A stretch of 64,000 nucleotides of DNA from the NCBI RefSeq assembly GCF_002240355.1, contig NZ_CP016353.1:4080501-4144500 (forward strand). Reading direction: 5' to 3'. The stretch's first letter is position 1. The number at the start of each line of letters is the position of its first letter. Position numbers and translations under genes: made by a program. The stretch comes from Prauserella marina (GTDB lineage: Bacteria > Actinomycetota > Actinomycetes > Mycobacteriales > Pseudonocardiaceae). Of this stretch, positions 14,387 to 24,030 are shown piece by piece. A model generated the notes under the pieces. The model made no database searches, was not told the DNA's origin, and saw nothing but the letters and a program-made list of their open reading frames with translations.

Positions 14387-16435
14387 TCAGCCCGCGAGCG
14401 CCGCGTGCCGGTGGCGTTGCCGCTCCGCGTCCAGCAGCAGCTCGTTGGCGATGTTGTGCACGGCCTGCCGCAACCGGGCGCGGTCGGATTCGTCGTCACA
14501 GCTCCAGTCGTCGAGCCGTTCGTCGAGCCAGCGGCGCCACGCGGCGAGCACAAGGTCGAGTTCGCGGCGCGCGGCGGGGGTGAGCGTCAGCCGCTCTCCC
14601 TCCTCGATGGTCAGATAGCCCGCTTCGGCAACGGAGGTGAAGCCGGGCGCGAGTACCTCGGCGGGAATGTGGCGCGCCTCGGCGATGGCGGTCAGTGTCG
14701 CCTCGCCTCTGACCGAGAGCCGGGCGTAGACCTGGCCGATCACCCATGCCTGCCCTGGGCTCAGCGTGCTTCCCGACGCGGCGAGCACGCGTCGGCCGAG
14801 CCCAGGCCCTTCCGCTCTGACCAGCCCGGAGATCGAGCGCTCCAGGTGCTTGACGTCGTCGCGGGAATCGGGAGCGGAGAACCCTTCGCCCACGTCGCTC
14901 GCGGCGGCCCTTGCCGTGTCCCGCAACGGAACCTGCTTGAGGAAAAGGGACGTGACGAACCCGACGAGCATCACGACGACACCCCAGGCGAACACGTGCC
15001 CCAGTGTCGTGGCGTAGGCGTCCACGATGGGTGCCCGCACCGCCTCGGGAAGGTCTTTGAGCGCCTGCGGTGACTGCGCGATCGCGGGCGGCACCCCGGG
15101 AGTCTCGGCCAGCGCGGCACCGAGTCTGGGGCCGAGCTGATCGGAGTACAGCGCGCCGAACACCGCGCTGCCGAACGCCCCTCCGAGAGTGCGGAAGAAC
15201 GTGACCCCTGAGGTCGCCGCGCCGAGCTGAGCGTAGGCGACGGTGCTTTGCACGACGATGGTCAGCACCTGCATGCTCAGCCCGATACCGAGCCCGAACA
15301 CGAAGATGTACAGCGACTGGATCCAGAACCCGGTATCGGCGTCCATAGTGGACATCAGGTAGAGACCGCCCGCCATGACGGCTGTCCCCGCGACGGGAAA
15401 GTACCGGTATCGCCCCGTTTTGCCGACCACGTTGCCGGAGAGGATCGACGTGGTGAACAAGCCGATCACCATGGGAAGCGTGCGCAGCCCCGACATGGTG
15501 GCCGAGACGCCGTCGACGTACTGGATGTAGGTCGGCAGGAACGTCATGGCGCCGAGGAACCCGAATCCGACCACGAAACTGAGCACGGAGCACACCGTGA
15601 AAACCGGGCCTCGGAACAGGCTCATGGGCAGCGTCGGTTCCTTGGCGCGGCGTTCGACGAGCACGAACAGCGCGAGCAGGACCACCGATCCCGCGAACAT
15701 GCCGATGATGACGGGCGAACCCCACGGGTATTCGTCGCCGCCCCATTCGAGGCCGAGCACGAGCCCCACGACGCCGAGCGCGACGAGCCCGATGCCCGCG
15801 TAGTCGATCGCGGGCCGCTTCGTGGTCTTCACCGCGGGGATGGTCCTCGCGGCCATCGCGACCATGATGATGGCGATGGGAACGTTGACGTAGAAGCACC
15901 AGCGCCACGACGCGTGGTCGGTGAACAGCCCGCCGATCAGCGGCCCCACCACCGTGGTGATGCCGAAGACGGCGCCGAGCGCTCCCTGGTATTTTCCGCG
16001 CTCGCGCAGGGGGATGACGTCGGCGATGAGCGCCATCGCGGTCACCATCAGCCCGCCGCCACCGATGCCCTGCACCGCCCTGGCGATGATCAGGACCAAC
16101 ATACTGTCGGCCAGCCCCGACACCATCGAGCCCGCGATGAACACGACGGCGGCGAGCTGAAAGACGATCTTGCGGCCGAAGAGGTCACCGAACTTGCCGA
16201 CCAGCACCGTCGACACGGCGGAGGCGAGGATGTAGGAGGTGACGACCCACGCCATGTGACCGGCACTGCCGAGTTCGGCGACGATCGTCGGCAACGCCGT
16301 CGACACAATGGTCTGATCCAATGCGGCGAGCAGCGTGCCCAGCACGACGGTGACGAAGACGAGGTTGATGCGGCCGCGGCTCAGCTCTGCCGTGGCTGAA
16401 GGCTGGGACGACTCGTCCCCTACCGTGGCGACCAC
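14387..16435 (-). CDS. DHA2-family 14-TM drug exporter with C-terminal winged-helix-like extension
   Basis: 682 residues, longer than the 470-530 usual for the EmrB/QacA family. Residues 1-530 or so hold about 14 membrane helices; [20 protein letters not shown] is the hallmark first helix (motif D1), followed by [11 protein letters not shown] and the [18 protein letters not shown] antiporter motif. After the last helix come about 150 soluble residues including [40 protein letters not shown] and a DERLDDW helix, which look like a MarR-type winged helix. It starts (GTG) 25 bp after the stop of the FAD/Fe-S oxidase, so the two are probably co-transcribed. It would expel a hydrophobic compound using the proton gradient. 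Confidence 0.9.
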   Translation of the reverse strand: MVATVGDESSQPSATAELSRGRINLVFVTVVLGTLLAALDQTIVSTALPTIVAELGSAGHMAWVVTSYILASAVSTVLVGKFGDLFGRKIVFQLAAVVFIAGSMVSGLADSMLVLIIARAVQGIGGGGLMVTAMALIADVIPLRERGKYQGALGAVFGITTVVGPLIGGLFTDHASWRWCFYVNVPIAIIMVAMAARTIPAVKTTKRPAIDYAGIGLVALGVVGLVLGLEWGGDEYPWGSPVIIGMFAGSVVLLALFVLVERRAKEPTLPMSLFRGPVFTVCSVLSFVVGFGFLGAMTFLPTYIQYVDGVSATMSGLRTLPMVIGLFTTSILSGNVVGKTGRYRYFPVAGTAVMAGGLYLMSTMDADTGFWIQSLYIFVFGLGIGLSMQVLTIVVQSTVAYAQLGAATSGVTFFRTLGGAFGSAVFGALYSDQLGPRLGAALAETPGVPPAIAQSPQALKDLPEAVRAPIVDAYATTLGHVFAWGVVVMLVGFVTSLFLKQVPLRDTARAAASDVGEGFSAPDSRDDVKHLERSISGLVRAEGPGLGRRVLAASGSTLSPGQAWVIGQVYARLSVRGEATLTAIAEARHIPAEVLAPGFTSVAEAGYLTIEEGERLTLTPAARRELDLVLAAWRRWLDERLDDWSCDDESDRARLRQAVHNIANELLLDAERQRHRHAALAG

Positions 16436-16460
16436 CGGTCCATCATCGGCGGGTCACCCA

Positions 16461-19346
16461 CTACTCGCCCGCCGGTGGTCTCGTCCGGGTGAGGCTGGTT
16501 CCGGCGGCGCGGCGGAGCACCTGCGCGAGGTGCAGCCCTTCGCGTCCCCGCAGATCCGCCGCTTGAGTGCGGCAGGAGAACCCGTCGGCGAGGAAGATCG
16601 CGCCGGGGCTCGCCTCGTCGAGCGCGGGAAGCAGGTGCTGTCCCGCCACCGCGACCGACACCTCGTAGTGACCGCGTTCGACGCCGAAGTTGCCAGCGAG
16701 GCCGCAACAGCCGCCGAGCCTGCACACGTCGGCTCCGGCGTCGGCGAGCAGCGCGGCGTCGGCCTCCCAGCCCATGACGGCGTGCTGATGGCAATGCGGC
16801 TGGGCCACGACCTCGACCCCGCGCAGGTCGGGCGGGGTCCAGTCCGGATCGTCGCCGAGCAGTTCGGCGAGGGTGCGCACGGCACCGGCGACCCGGCGGG
16901 CCGCGTCCGTGCCGAGCAGGTCGACGGCGTCGTGCCGCAACGCCGCGGTGCAGGAAGGTTCGATACCGACGACGGGAACACCGGCACTGACGGCGGCGTC
17001 GAGCGCTTCGACGGACGTCGCGAGCTTGCGCCGCGCGGTGTCGAGCTGTCCGGTGGAGATCCAGGTGAGTCCACAGCAGACCTCGGGCCCGGTCAGCCTC
17101 GGCGCGTATCCCGCCGCGCGCAGCACGGTGAGTACGTCGGCCGCGAGGTCTCCGGCGAAATGGTCGGTGAAGCTGTCGAGGAACACCACGACCGGCTTTC
17201 CGTTTTCCGCTGGGCCGTGCGCGACGAGTTCCCGCGTGCTCGCCCTCGCGGTGTGCCGCGCGAAGGGCGGGATCTCCCTGCGCGGATCGACCCCGGCGAG
17301 CGCGAGCGCGGCGCGGCGCACCAGCGGCAGCCGCAGCATGGCGTTGACCAGCCTCGGCGCGAACCTGGCCAGGTTCGCCCACATCGGCAGCCTGCCGAGG
17401 GTGTAGTGCGAGCGGGGGCGTGGCCTGCCCTTGTACGCCTGGTAGGTGGCTTCGGCCTTGTAGGCGGCCATGTCGATTCCGGTAGGACAGTCGGACGCGC
17501 AGCCCTTGCAGGAAAGGCACAGGTCCAGCGCCTCGGTCACCGCGGGCGAACGCCAGCCGCCGACCAGTTCGCCGTTCAGCATCTCTTGCAGCACGTGCGC
17601 CCTTCCCCTGGTGGAGTCCTTCTCCTCCTTGGTCGCCTCGTAGGAGGGGCACATCACGACGCCGGGCCCGCGCACGACGGACCGGCATTTGCCGACACCG
17701 GTGCAGCGATGCACGGCCGAGGAGAAATCCCCGCTGTCGCCGGGGTAGCCGAGCGCGAGCGGGGTCACCGGGCGCCTCGCCGAGGGCACTCTGAGATCGG
17801 CGTCGAGCGGGCGAGGGTCGACGAGCACGCCGGGGTTGAGCACGCCACGCGGATCGAGGATCGCCTTGGTTCCCGCGAAGAGGGCGAGCATCCTCGGCGA
17901 GTACAGCTTCGGCAGCAGTTCGCCGCGCGCCCTTCCGTCGCCGTGCTCGCCGGAGAGCGTGCCGCCGTGCTCGGCGACGAGGTCGGCGGCGTCGAGAAGG
18001 AACCGGCGAAACGCCGAGGTCCCGTTCTCGGCATCGAGCGGGAAGTCCATGCGGACGTGGACACATCCCTCGCCGAAGTGACCGAAGGGCATCGCGGTGA
18101 GCCCGTGCTCGGTGAGCAGCCGGTCGAAGGCCCTGAGGTATGCGGCGAGCCGGTCGGGCGGCACCGCCGCGTCCTCCCAGCCAGCCCACGCGGGTTTACC
18201 GGAGGGTGCTCTTCCCGCGAGCCCGGCGCCGTCCTCCCTGATCCGCCACAGCACGGCCTGCTCGCCAGGGTCGGTGACGACCCTGCTCTCGATCGCGTCG
18301 GCGCCGTCGGCCAGCGCGGTGGCCCGCTCAAGGACCTCGCCGGGTTCGTCTCCCCCGAGTTCGATCAGCAGCCAGCCGCGCCCCTCCGGCAGACTGGGCA
18401 CGGCGCCCGGTCCCTTGCGCTCGCGCACGACGCCGACGATGCGGGAATCGATGCCCTCACAGGCGAGCGGGCGAAACGGCAGCACGTGCGCGGTCGCCTC
18501 AGCCGCGGCGGCGAGGTCCGGGTAGCCCAGCGCCACGAGCACGCGGTGCGCCGGATCGCGCACGAGCCGCACCGTCGCCTCGGTGACGATGCCGAGAGTG
18601 CCCTCGCTGCCGACGAACAGCCCGGTGAGGTCGAACCCGTTCTCCGGCAGCAATCGGTGCAACGCGTAGCCGGAGATCTGCCTGCCGAACCTGCCCAGTT
18701 CGGTGCGCAGCTCGCCGAGGCCACCTGCCACGAGTTCCCGCAGCGAGCGTTGCCCGCTCTGGCACCCCGTCGCGGTAGGACGGTCACCGAGCCTGCTGGT
18801 CCGAAGCGGCTGCCCGGTTCCGGTGATCACGGTCAACTCGGCGACGTTGTCGGCGGTACGGCCGTAGCCGAGCGCGCGGGCTCCGCAGGCGTCGTTGCCG
18901 ATCATGCCGCCGATGGTGCACCTGGTGTGGGTCGAGGGATCGGGCCCGAAGCGCAGGCCGTGCGGCGCTGCGGCGCGTTGCAGTGACGCGTGGACGAGAC
19001 CGGGGCGAACGCGGGCAAGGCGCGCCTCCGCGTCGAGATCGAGGACGCCGCCGAAGTACCGGGAGAGGTCGAGCACCAGCCCGTCGCCGATCGCGTTGCC
19101 CGCGACCGAGGTACCGGCTCCTCGTGCGGTCACGCCGAGCCCGAACTCCGCCGCCGTCGTCACCGCGGCGGCGACGTCGGCCTCGCGCTCGGGAAAGGCG
19201 ACGGCCGTCGGCAGCACCCGGTACAGCGAGGCGTCGCTGGAGTAGGCGGCTCGCGTGGTGTCGTCGGTCCGCACGTCGCGCAGGCCCTCGCGAAGCAGGC
19301 GGCGGCGCAGCGCGGACGGCGCGGAAGAATTAGTCACACGTAACAT
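16461..19346 (-). CDS. FAD-binding and (Fe-S)-binding oxidase (D-lactate/glycolate dehydrogenase-like)
   Basis: 961 residues combining a GlcD/Dld-like flavoprotein with a GlpC/GlcF-like Fe-S part. N-terminal half: FAD-binding type-4 domain (TARGAGTSVAGNAIGDGLVL, THTRCTIGGMIGNDACGARA) and the FAD-oxidase C domain ending LSGEHGDGRARGELLPKL. Middle: CLSCKGCASDCPTGIDM, a 4Fe-4S ferredoxin motif. C-terminus: CCG-type repeats (VCCGLTWISTGQLD, GGCCGLAGNFGVERGHYE). It would oxidise a 2-hydroxy acid and pass electrons to the respiratory chain. ATG 19346 lies inside the palindrome shared with the divergent GntR gene, so repression is expected; GTG 19337 is an alternative start. Longer frames upstream overlap the GntR gene. 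Confidence 0.92.
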   Translation of the reverse strand: MLRVTNSSAPSALRRRLLREGLRDVRTDDTTRAAYSSDASLYRVLPTAVAFPEREADVAAAVTTAAEFGLGVTARGAGTSVAGNAIGDGLVLDLSRYFGGVLDLDAEARLARVRPGLVHASLQRAAAPHGLRFGPDPSTHTRCTIGGMIGNDACGARALGYGRTADNVAELTVITGTGQPLRTSRLGDRPTATGCQSGQRSLRELVAGGLGELRTELGRFGRQISGYALHRLLPENGFDLTGLFVGSEGTLGIVTEATVRLVRDPAHRVLVALGYPDLAAAAEATAHVLPFRPLACEGIDSRIVGVVRERKGPGAVPSLPEGRGWLLIELGGDEPGEVLERATALADGADAIESRVVTDPGEQAVLWRIREDGAGLAGRAPSGKPAWAGWEDAAVPPDRLAAYLRAFDRLLTEHGLTAMPFGHFGEGCVHVRMDFPLDAENGTSAFRRFLLDAADLVAEHGGTLSGEHGDGRARGELLPKLYSPRMLALFAGTKAILDPRGVLNPGVLVDPRPLDADLRVPSARRPVTPLALGYPGDSGDFSSAVHRCTGVGKCRSVVRGPGVVMCPSYEATKEEKDSTRGRAHVLQEMLNGELVGGWRSPAVTEALDLCLSCKGCASDCPTGIDMAAYKAEATYQAYKGRPRPRSHYTLGRLPMWANLARFAPRLVNAMLRLPLVRRAALALAGVDPRREIPPFARHTARASTRELVAHGPAENGKPVVVFLDSFTDHFAGDLAADVLTVLRAAGYAPRLTGPEVCCGLTWISTGQLDTARRKLATSVEALDAAVSAGVPVVGIEPSCTAALRHDAVDLLGTDAARRVAGAVRTLAELLGDDPDWTPPDLRGVEVVAQPHCHQHAVMGWEADAALLADAGADVCRLGGCCGLAGNFGVERGHYEVSVAVAGQHLLPALDEASPGAIFLADGFSCRTQAADLRGREGLHLAQVLRRAAGTSLTRTRPPAGE

Positions 19347-19351
19347 GTTAC
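19340..19351. promoter_or_regulatory. Perfect 12-bp palindrome, candidate GntR operator
   Basis: GTAACATGTTAC lies in the 40-bp gap between the divergent oxidase and GntR genes and includes the oxidase ATG. It fits the loose GntR pattern GT-N-AC. TAGGAT at 19375-19380, six bases before the GntR ATG, is the rightward -10. Confidence 0.65.
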
Positions 19352-19386
19352 CTACCGCCGCGCCGGGCTCCCCGTAGGATGTCGCC

Positions 19387-20130
19387 ATGCCTGAGGTCCT
19401 GCACACGGGAGAACGCATCGGCCGCCGCCGCTCGCTCACCGACGAGGTGATCGACAGCGTGCACGGCATGGTGCGCAGGCGGGAACTGCGCGAGGGCGAG
19501 TTGTACTCCGTCTACCAGGTCGCGGAGGCACTCGGCATCTCCCGCTCCCCCGTCCGCGACGGGTTGCTGAAGCTCGAAGCGGCCGGGCTGGTCAGCTTCG
19601 AGCGCAACAGGGGATTCCGGATCGTCGTGCCGTCCGGAAGGGAGATCGTGGAGATCTTCGCCGTCAGGATCGCGCTGGAGCCCTCAGCGGCGGCCACGGT
19701 CGCCCTGCGCGCGGAGAGCGAGGTGGCGGCGGCACTGCGGGAAACCATGACCGCTCTCGCCGCCGCCGCCGCGCGGGCCGACGAACCGGCGTTCTGGGCA
19801 CACGATCACGCGTTGCACGAGACGATCCTCACCTCGGCGGGCAACCGGCAGGCAGCCACCGTCGTCAGGGGCCTGCGGGAGAAGACGAGGCTCATCGGGC
19901 CGGGGACCACGGTCGAGGCGCGCTCGCTGGCCGCGATCGCCGACGAGCACCGGCCCATCGTCGCCGCCATCACCGGCGGTGATCCCGGCGGCGCGAGGCG
20001 AACCATGCATGAGCACCTCGTGGCGACGGGGCGGCTGCTCGCGGCGCAGACGATGGGGATCACCGCCGGTGATCCGGCCGTCGACGAACTGTGGGCCGAG
20101 GTCACCGGGGAGCGCCCCGAAAGCGATTGA
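19387..20130 (+). CDS. GntR family regulator, FCD (FadR/LldR-like) subgroup
   Basis: 247 residues. The N-terminal winged helix runs from TDEVIDSVHGMVRRREL through YSVYQVAEALGISRSPVRDG and LLKLEAAGLVSFERNRGFRI (about residues 15-80). The all-helical FCD domain contains FAVRIALEPSAAATVAL, the metal-ligand-type AFWAHDHALHETIL and ADEHRPIVAAI, and ends RTMHEHLVATGRLL, giving the His residues expected of the metal site. It is divergent from the D-lactate/glycolate-type oxidase across a 12-bp palindrome, so it most likely represses that oxidase and itself until a hydroxy acid binds. The ATG is probably leaderless (TAGGAT six bases upstream). Confidence 0.92.
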   Translation: MPEVLHTGERIGRRRSLTDEVIDSVHGMVRRRELREGELYSVYQVAEALGISRSPVRDGLLKLEAAGLVSFERNRGFRIVVPSGREIVEIFAVRIALEPSAAATVALRAESEVAAALRETMTALAAAAARADEPAFWAHDHALHETILTSAGNRQAATVVRGLREKTRLIGPGTTVEARSLAAIADEHRPIVAAITGGDPGGARRTMHEHLVATGRLLAAQTMGITAGDPAVDELWAEVTGERPESD

Positions 20131-20585
20131 TTCGCGTTCCGGAAATCCGCGAGCACCATTTTCCATTACGCGCCGAACAGGAGCCCGCGACAATTCCGCC
20201 CGGCCACGACGGTGTGCGGGTCCGGCTTCCGCCATGCGAGGAACACAGTTCGCCGACAGGGTCCCACACCCGGTTTTTTCCGGCCGCTCGCCTCCCCTTC
20301 CGGCCTCTTCCCCGCACGGCGGCGGTCCGCACGTTCGTGCATTCACCGTGCTGAACAAGGCATTCGGGAGCGAAGCGCACCCGGGAAGGCCCTCCCACCT
20401 GCCAGGACAATACGGGTCGCCGTATCGACAATTGCCGATTCGCGGGACGCGCCGAAGCCCGTAATGACGGTTGTCCGGCATCGATTATGGTGGCGGTTCC
20501 CGATTGCCCAGCTGGGCGTCGGCAGCACAAGTTGATCACTATACTTCGCGCAACGCACGACCCATCCCTTCTCTGGAGAGACACT
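20131..20585. other. Long intergenic region before the phosphoglucomutase/GH65 operon
   Basis: No convincing gene lies in these 455 bp; the open frames lack ribosome sites and familiar protein sequence. The 3' part holds regulatory features: an inverted repeat ATACGG-GTCG-CCGTAT (20410-20425), a perfect palindrome GCCCAGCTGGGC (20506-20517), and a -10-like TATACT (20540-20545) giving a start near 20552. Confidence 0.6.
20410..20545 (+). promoter_or_regulatory. Promoter with two operator-like dyads
   Basis: TATACT (20540-20545) is the clearest -10 box of the window. GCCCAGCTGGGC ends at 20517, where a -35 would start, so a bound protein would block the polymerase. A second dyad (20410-20425) lies about 90 bp upstream, which would suit looping repression. 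The likely trigger is a disaccharide or sugar phosphate; no cognate regulator is adjacent. Confidence 0.5.
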
Positions 20586-21368
20586 GTGACCACTGCTCCT
20601 CCGGGCACGCCTGCCCTCACCGGCTTCGGTGCGCTGCTGCTCGACCTCGACGGTGTCCTCACCCCCACGGCCGAGGTGCACATGCGCGCGTGGGCGCGCC
20701 TGTTCACCCCGCTGCTGATGGAGAAGGGGGCGGCCGGCTACACCGACGCCGACTACTTCGATCACATCGACGGCAAGGCCCGGTACGACGGAGTGCGCGC
20801 GCTGCTGACCTCACGCGGGATCACCCTCCCCGAAGGTGACTCTGCCGACCCGGCAGAGGCCGAGACGGTCCACGGCCTCGGCAACAGGAAGAACGACCTG
20901 TTCTTCGCCGAAATCGAGGAGAACGGGGTCACGCCGTATCCGGGCTCCCTCGCCTTCCTCGACGCGGCGGTCGAAGCGGGATTGCTGGTCGCCGTGGTGT
21001 CCAGCTCACGCAACGCCGTCGCGGTACTCGAAGCGGCCGGTATCCGGCACCGGTTCGGCATCGTCGTCGACGGCATGGTCGCCGCGCGCGAGGGGCTTCC
21101 CGGCAAACCCGCACCCGACACCTATCTCGCCGCCGCCGCGCGACTGGGCCTTGCGGCCGGCGCGTGTGTCGTGGTCGAAGACGCCCAGTCCGGCGTCGAA
21201 GCGGGCAGCGCAGGCTCGTTCGGCCTCGTCGTCGGCGTCGACAGGGGCGCGGGGAAGCAGACCCTGCGCGCAGCGGGAGCCGACGTGGTCGTCGACGACC
21301 TCGCCGAGCTGGTACCCGCGTTCGCACCGGCCCACCTCCACAGTCAGCCAGACTCCGCAGCACTCTGA
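20586..21368 (+). CDS. Beta-phosphoglucomutase-type HAD hydrolase
   Basis: A 260-residue HAD-IA protein. Motif I is LLLDLDGVLTPTAEVHMRAW with the nucleophilic Asp and the second Asp two residues on. Motif II lies in VAVVSSSRNAVAVLEAAGI, the Lys in LPGKPAPDTYLAAA, and motif III in VVVEDAQSGVEAGSAGSFG. The short helical cap (residues 35-100) fits PgmB-type mutases. It would convert beta-glucose-1-phosphate to glucose-6-phosphate. The GH65 gene starts 9 bp downstream, the classical pairing for disaccharide phosphorolysis, also seen as Rv3400-Rv3401 in Mycobacterium tuberculosis. GTG 20586 follows TCTCTGGAGAG. Confidence 0.9.
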   Translation: MTTAPPGTPALTGFGALLLDLDGVLTPTAEVHMRAWARLFTPLLMEKGAAGYTDADYFDHIDGKARYDGVRALLTSRGITLPEGDSADPAEAETVHGLGNRKNDLFFAEIEENGVTPYPGSLAFLDAAVEAGLLVAVVSSSRNAVAVLEAAGIRHRFGIVVDGMVAAREGLPGKPAPDTYLAAAARLGLAAGACVVVEDAQSGVEAGSAGSFGLVVGVDRGAGKQTLRAAGADVVVDDLAELVPAFAPAHLHSQPDSAAL

Positions 21369-21377
21369 GAGCGAGGA

Positions 21378-23876
21378 ATGAACCCGATCACCGAAACCCT
21401 TGATCGAACCCGGTTTCCGATCGACGAATGGGCGTTCGTCGAAACCGAGTTCGATCGCGCCACGCAAGGGCGCTGCGAAAGCCTGTTCACCGTGGGGAAC
21501 GGCTACCTGGGACTGCGAGGCAACCTCGACGAAGGCAGAGAGGGCGAAACTCTCGGCACCTTCGTCAACGGCTTCCACGAAACCTGGCCGATCCGGCACG
21601 CCGAGGAGGCTTACGGTTTCGCGAAGGTGGGCCAGACGATCGTCAACGCCCCGGACGCCAAGATCATCCGGATCTACGTCGACGACGAACCGTTCGTGAT
21701 CTGCGAATCCGACATCCTCGCCTACACCCGCAGACTCGACTTCCGCGAGGGCGCCCTGATCAGGGAGATCGAGTGGAGGACGCCGTCGGGCAAGCGGGTT
21801 CTGATCCGCTCGCGGCGCCTGGTGTCCTTCACCGACCGGCACCTCGCGGTCATGGACTACGAGGTCACGATGCTCGACTCCGACGCGAACGTCCTGATCT
21901 CCAGCCAGATCCTCAACCGGCAGGACGGCGCCGACGAGCCCGCGCCGCGCGAACCGGCCGACGGTTTCGACCCGAGGAAGGCCGCCGCGTTCACCCAGCG
22001 GGTGCTGCGACCGGAACTCAAGCACGTCGACGGCACGCGGTACCTGCTCGGCTACCGCACCACCAACTCGGGCATGACGATCACCTGCGGGATGGACCAT
22101 CAGCTCGTCACGGCCAACGCGTGGAGCCAGTCCTCACAGCTCGGTGACGATCTCGCCAAGCACGTCTACCGGGTCAAAGCCGTGGCGGGGCAACCCGTCC
22201 GGCTCGTGAAGACGATGACCTACCACACCTCGCGCGGCGTGCCGCCGAGGGAACTCGGCGACCGCTGCGAGCGCACCCTCGACAGGGCCGCTGAACGGGG
22301 CGCCGACGACATCGCGCTGGCACAGCGGGAATGGCTGGCCGACTTCTGGCGGCGCTGCGACGTCGAGATCGACGGCCAGCCCTCGCTCCAGCAGGCGACA
22401 AGGTGGAACCTCTTCCAGCTCGCGCAGGCGACGGCACGCGCCGACGGCGCCGGGGTTCCGGCCAAGGGACTGTCCGGAACCGGATACGAGGGGCACTACT
22501 TCTGGGACAGCGAGATCTACGTGCTGCCCTTCCTGAGCTACACCTCTCCCGTCGCCGCCCGCAACGCGCTCAGGTTCCGGCTCGGCACCCTCGATCGCGC
22601 CAGGGAGCGGGCGAGGGAACTGAACCAGCGCGGCGCGCTCTTCCCGTGGCGCACCATCAACGGTCTCGAATCCTCCGCGTACTACGCGGCGGGGACCGCG
22701 CAGTACCACATCGACGCCGACATCTCCCACGCGCTCGTGCAGTACGTCGCCGCCACCGGTGACGAGGACTTCCTTGTGCGGGGCGGAATCGACATTCTCG
22801 TCGAGACCGCTCGGATGTGGGCTGATCTCGGTTTCTGGCGGACACACGGCGACGAGCAGTTCCACATCGACGGGGTGACCGGTCCCGACGAGTACACGAC
22901 CGTCGTGAACGACAACCTCTACACCAACATCATGGCGCGGGCGAATCTGCGTGCCGCGGTGGCGGCGTGCGAGGCGCTCAGGACGGGAAACCCCGGCGCG
23001 CACGAGCGCATGGTGCAGCGGCTTTCACTCACCGCCGACGAGCTTCGCGAGTGGAGCGCGGCGGCCGACGCGATGTGGATCCCCTACGACGCGCACAGGG
23101 GCGTGCACCCGCAGGATTCCCACTTCCTCGACAAGGAAGTGTGGGACCTGGAGCAGACCCCCGCGTCGAAGCGCCCGCTGCTGCTGCACTATCACCCGCT
23201 GGTCATCTACCGGTTCCAGGTACTCAAGCAGGCTGACGTCGTGCTGGCGCTTTTCCTGCACGGCAACGAGTTCAGCCTTGAGGAGAAGCGCAAGGACTTC
23301 GAGTACTACGACGCGCTGACCACGGGCGACTCGTCACTGTCGGCGGTCGCGCAGTCGATCATGGCGGCCGAGGTCGGATACGCGGAACTCGCCGAGCAGT
23401 ACTTCCGGTCGGCGCTGTTCGTCGACCTCGCCGATCTGCACCACAACACCTCGGACGGGATTCACGTCGCCTCGGCAGGCGGAATCTGGAGCGCGCTGGT
23501 GTGCGGCTTCGGCGGCATGCGCGATCACGGCGGTCAGCTCACCTTCGATCCCCGGCTTCCGGAAGGCTGGCAGGCACTCACCTTCCGGGTCACGGTGCGC
23601 GGAACCAGGGTGCGGATCAGGCTGGCTCGGGAATCGATGAGCTTCACCGTCGAAACGGGAACGGGCGCTGAGTTCTGGGTGCGCGGCGAACAGGTCAAGG
23701 TGGTCATGGACTCCCCCGCCGTCGTCGCGCTCGGCCACCAGGGCCCTCACCTGACCGAGGCCGCGCCGACCACGAGCGACATTCGCGGCACCCGCCGCGA
23801 GGACGGCTCGGTGATCACCGCGTCGATCCCCGCCATCTCGGCGGAACGGCTCAGCCCCGAACCGGCCGAAGCCTGA
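21378..23876 (+). CDS. Glycoside hydrolase family 65 disaccharide phosphorylase
   Basis: 832 residues, close to the 750-800 usual for GH65. N-terminal super-sandwich domain: FTVGNGYLGLRGNLDEG and TLGTFVNGFHETWPI. The (alpha/alpha)6 barrel has GLSGTGYEGHYFWDSEIYVL and the general acid Glu505 in VTGPDEYTTVVNDNLYTN, followed by KQADVVLALFLHG and the small C-terminal beta domain with FRVTVRGTRVRI. GH65 enzymes phosphorolyse trehalose, maltose, kojibiose or nigerose to beta-glucose-1-phosphate and glucose. The adjacent beta-phosphoglucomutase matches that product. No signal peptide, so it is cytoplasmic. A strong hairpin terminator follows 4 bp after the stop. Which disaccharide is used cannot be told here. 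Confidence 0.93.
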   Translation: MNPITETLDRTRFPIDEWAFVETEFDRATQGRCESLFTVGNGYLGLRGNLDEGREGETLGTFVNGFHETWPIRHAEEAYGFAKVGQTIVNAPDAKIIRIYVDDEPFVICESDILAYTRRLDFREGALIREIEWRTPSGKRVLIRSRRLVSFTDRHLAVMDYEVTMLDSDANVLISSQILNRQDGADEPAPREPADGFDPRKAAAFTQRVLRPELKHVDGTRYLLGYRTTNSGMTITCGMDHQLVTANAWSQSSQLGDDLAKHVYRVKAVAGQPVRLVKTMTYHTSRGVPPRELGDRCERTLDRAAERGADDIALAQREWLADFWRRCDVEIDGQPSLQQATRWNLFQLAQATARADGAGVPAKGLSGTGYEGHYFWDSEIYVLPFLSYTSPVAARNALRFRLGTLDRARERARELNQRGALFPWRTINGLESSAYYAAGTAQYHIDADISHALVQYVAATGDEDFLVRGGIDILVETARMWADLGFWRTHGDEQFHIDGVTGPDEYTTVVNDNLYTNIMARANLRAAVAACEALRTGNPGAHERMVQRLSLTADELREWSAAADAMWIPYDAHRGVHPQDSHFLDKEVWDLEQTPASKRPLLLHYHPLVIYRFQVLKQADVVLALFLHGNEFSLEEKRKDFEYYDALTTGDSSLSAVAQSIMAAEVGYAELAEQYFRSALFVDLADLHHNTSDGIHVASAGGIWSALVCGFGGMRDHGGQLTFDPRLPEGWQALTFRVTVRGTRVRIRLARESMSFTVETGTGAEFWVRGEQVKVVMDSPAVVALGHQGPHLTEAAPTTSDIRGTRREDGSVITASIPAISAERLSPEPAEA

Positions 23877-23880
23877 CCCG

Positions 23881-23917
23881 GGCCCCGTCTCCCTTCCGGT
23901 CGAAGGGAGACGGGGCC
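23881..23917 (+). terminator. Hairpin after GH65 gene
   Basis: A perfect 15-bp stem, GGCCCCGTCTCCCTT (23881-23895) with AAGGGAGACGGGGCC (23903-23917), around a 7-nt loop, placed 4 bp after the stop. There is no strong U tract, which is common in high-GC actinobacteria. Confidence 0.85.
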
Positions 23918-24030
23918 TGGTCGTCCATTGTGGATGTTCACAAACGGGTACGTGGCAGGACAACCTCCATCGCGCGTAGCCTGCCGGAGGACATGGTGAG
24001 CAAAGAGGACGGCGGCGAGGGAGCTCCACG

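Noticed and set aside
16335-18986. 883-residue open frame on the plus strand
   Set aside because: It is the antisense shadow of the FAD/Fe-S oxidase and exporter; composition is typical of reverse-strand GC-rich frames and no family motif appears.
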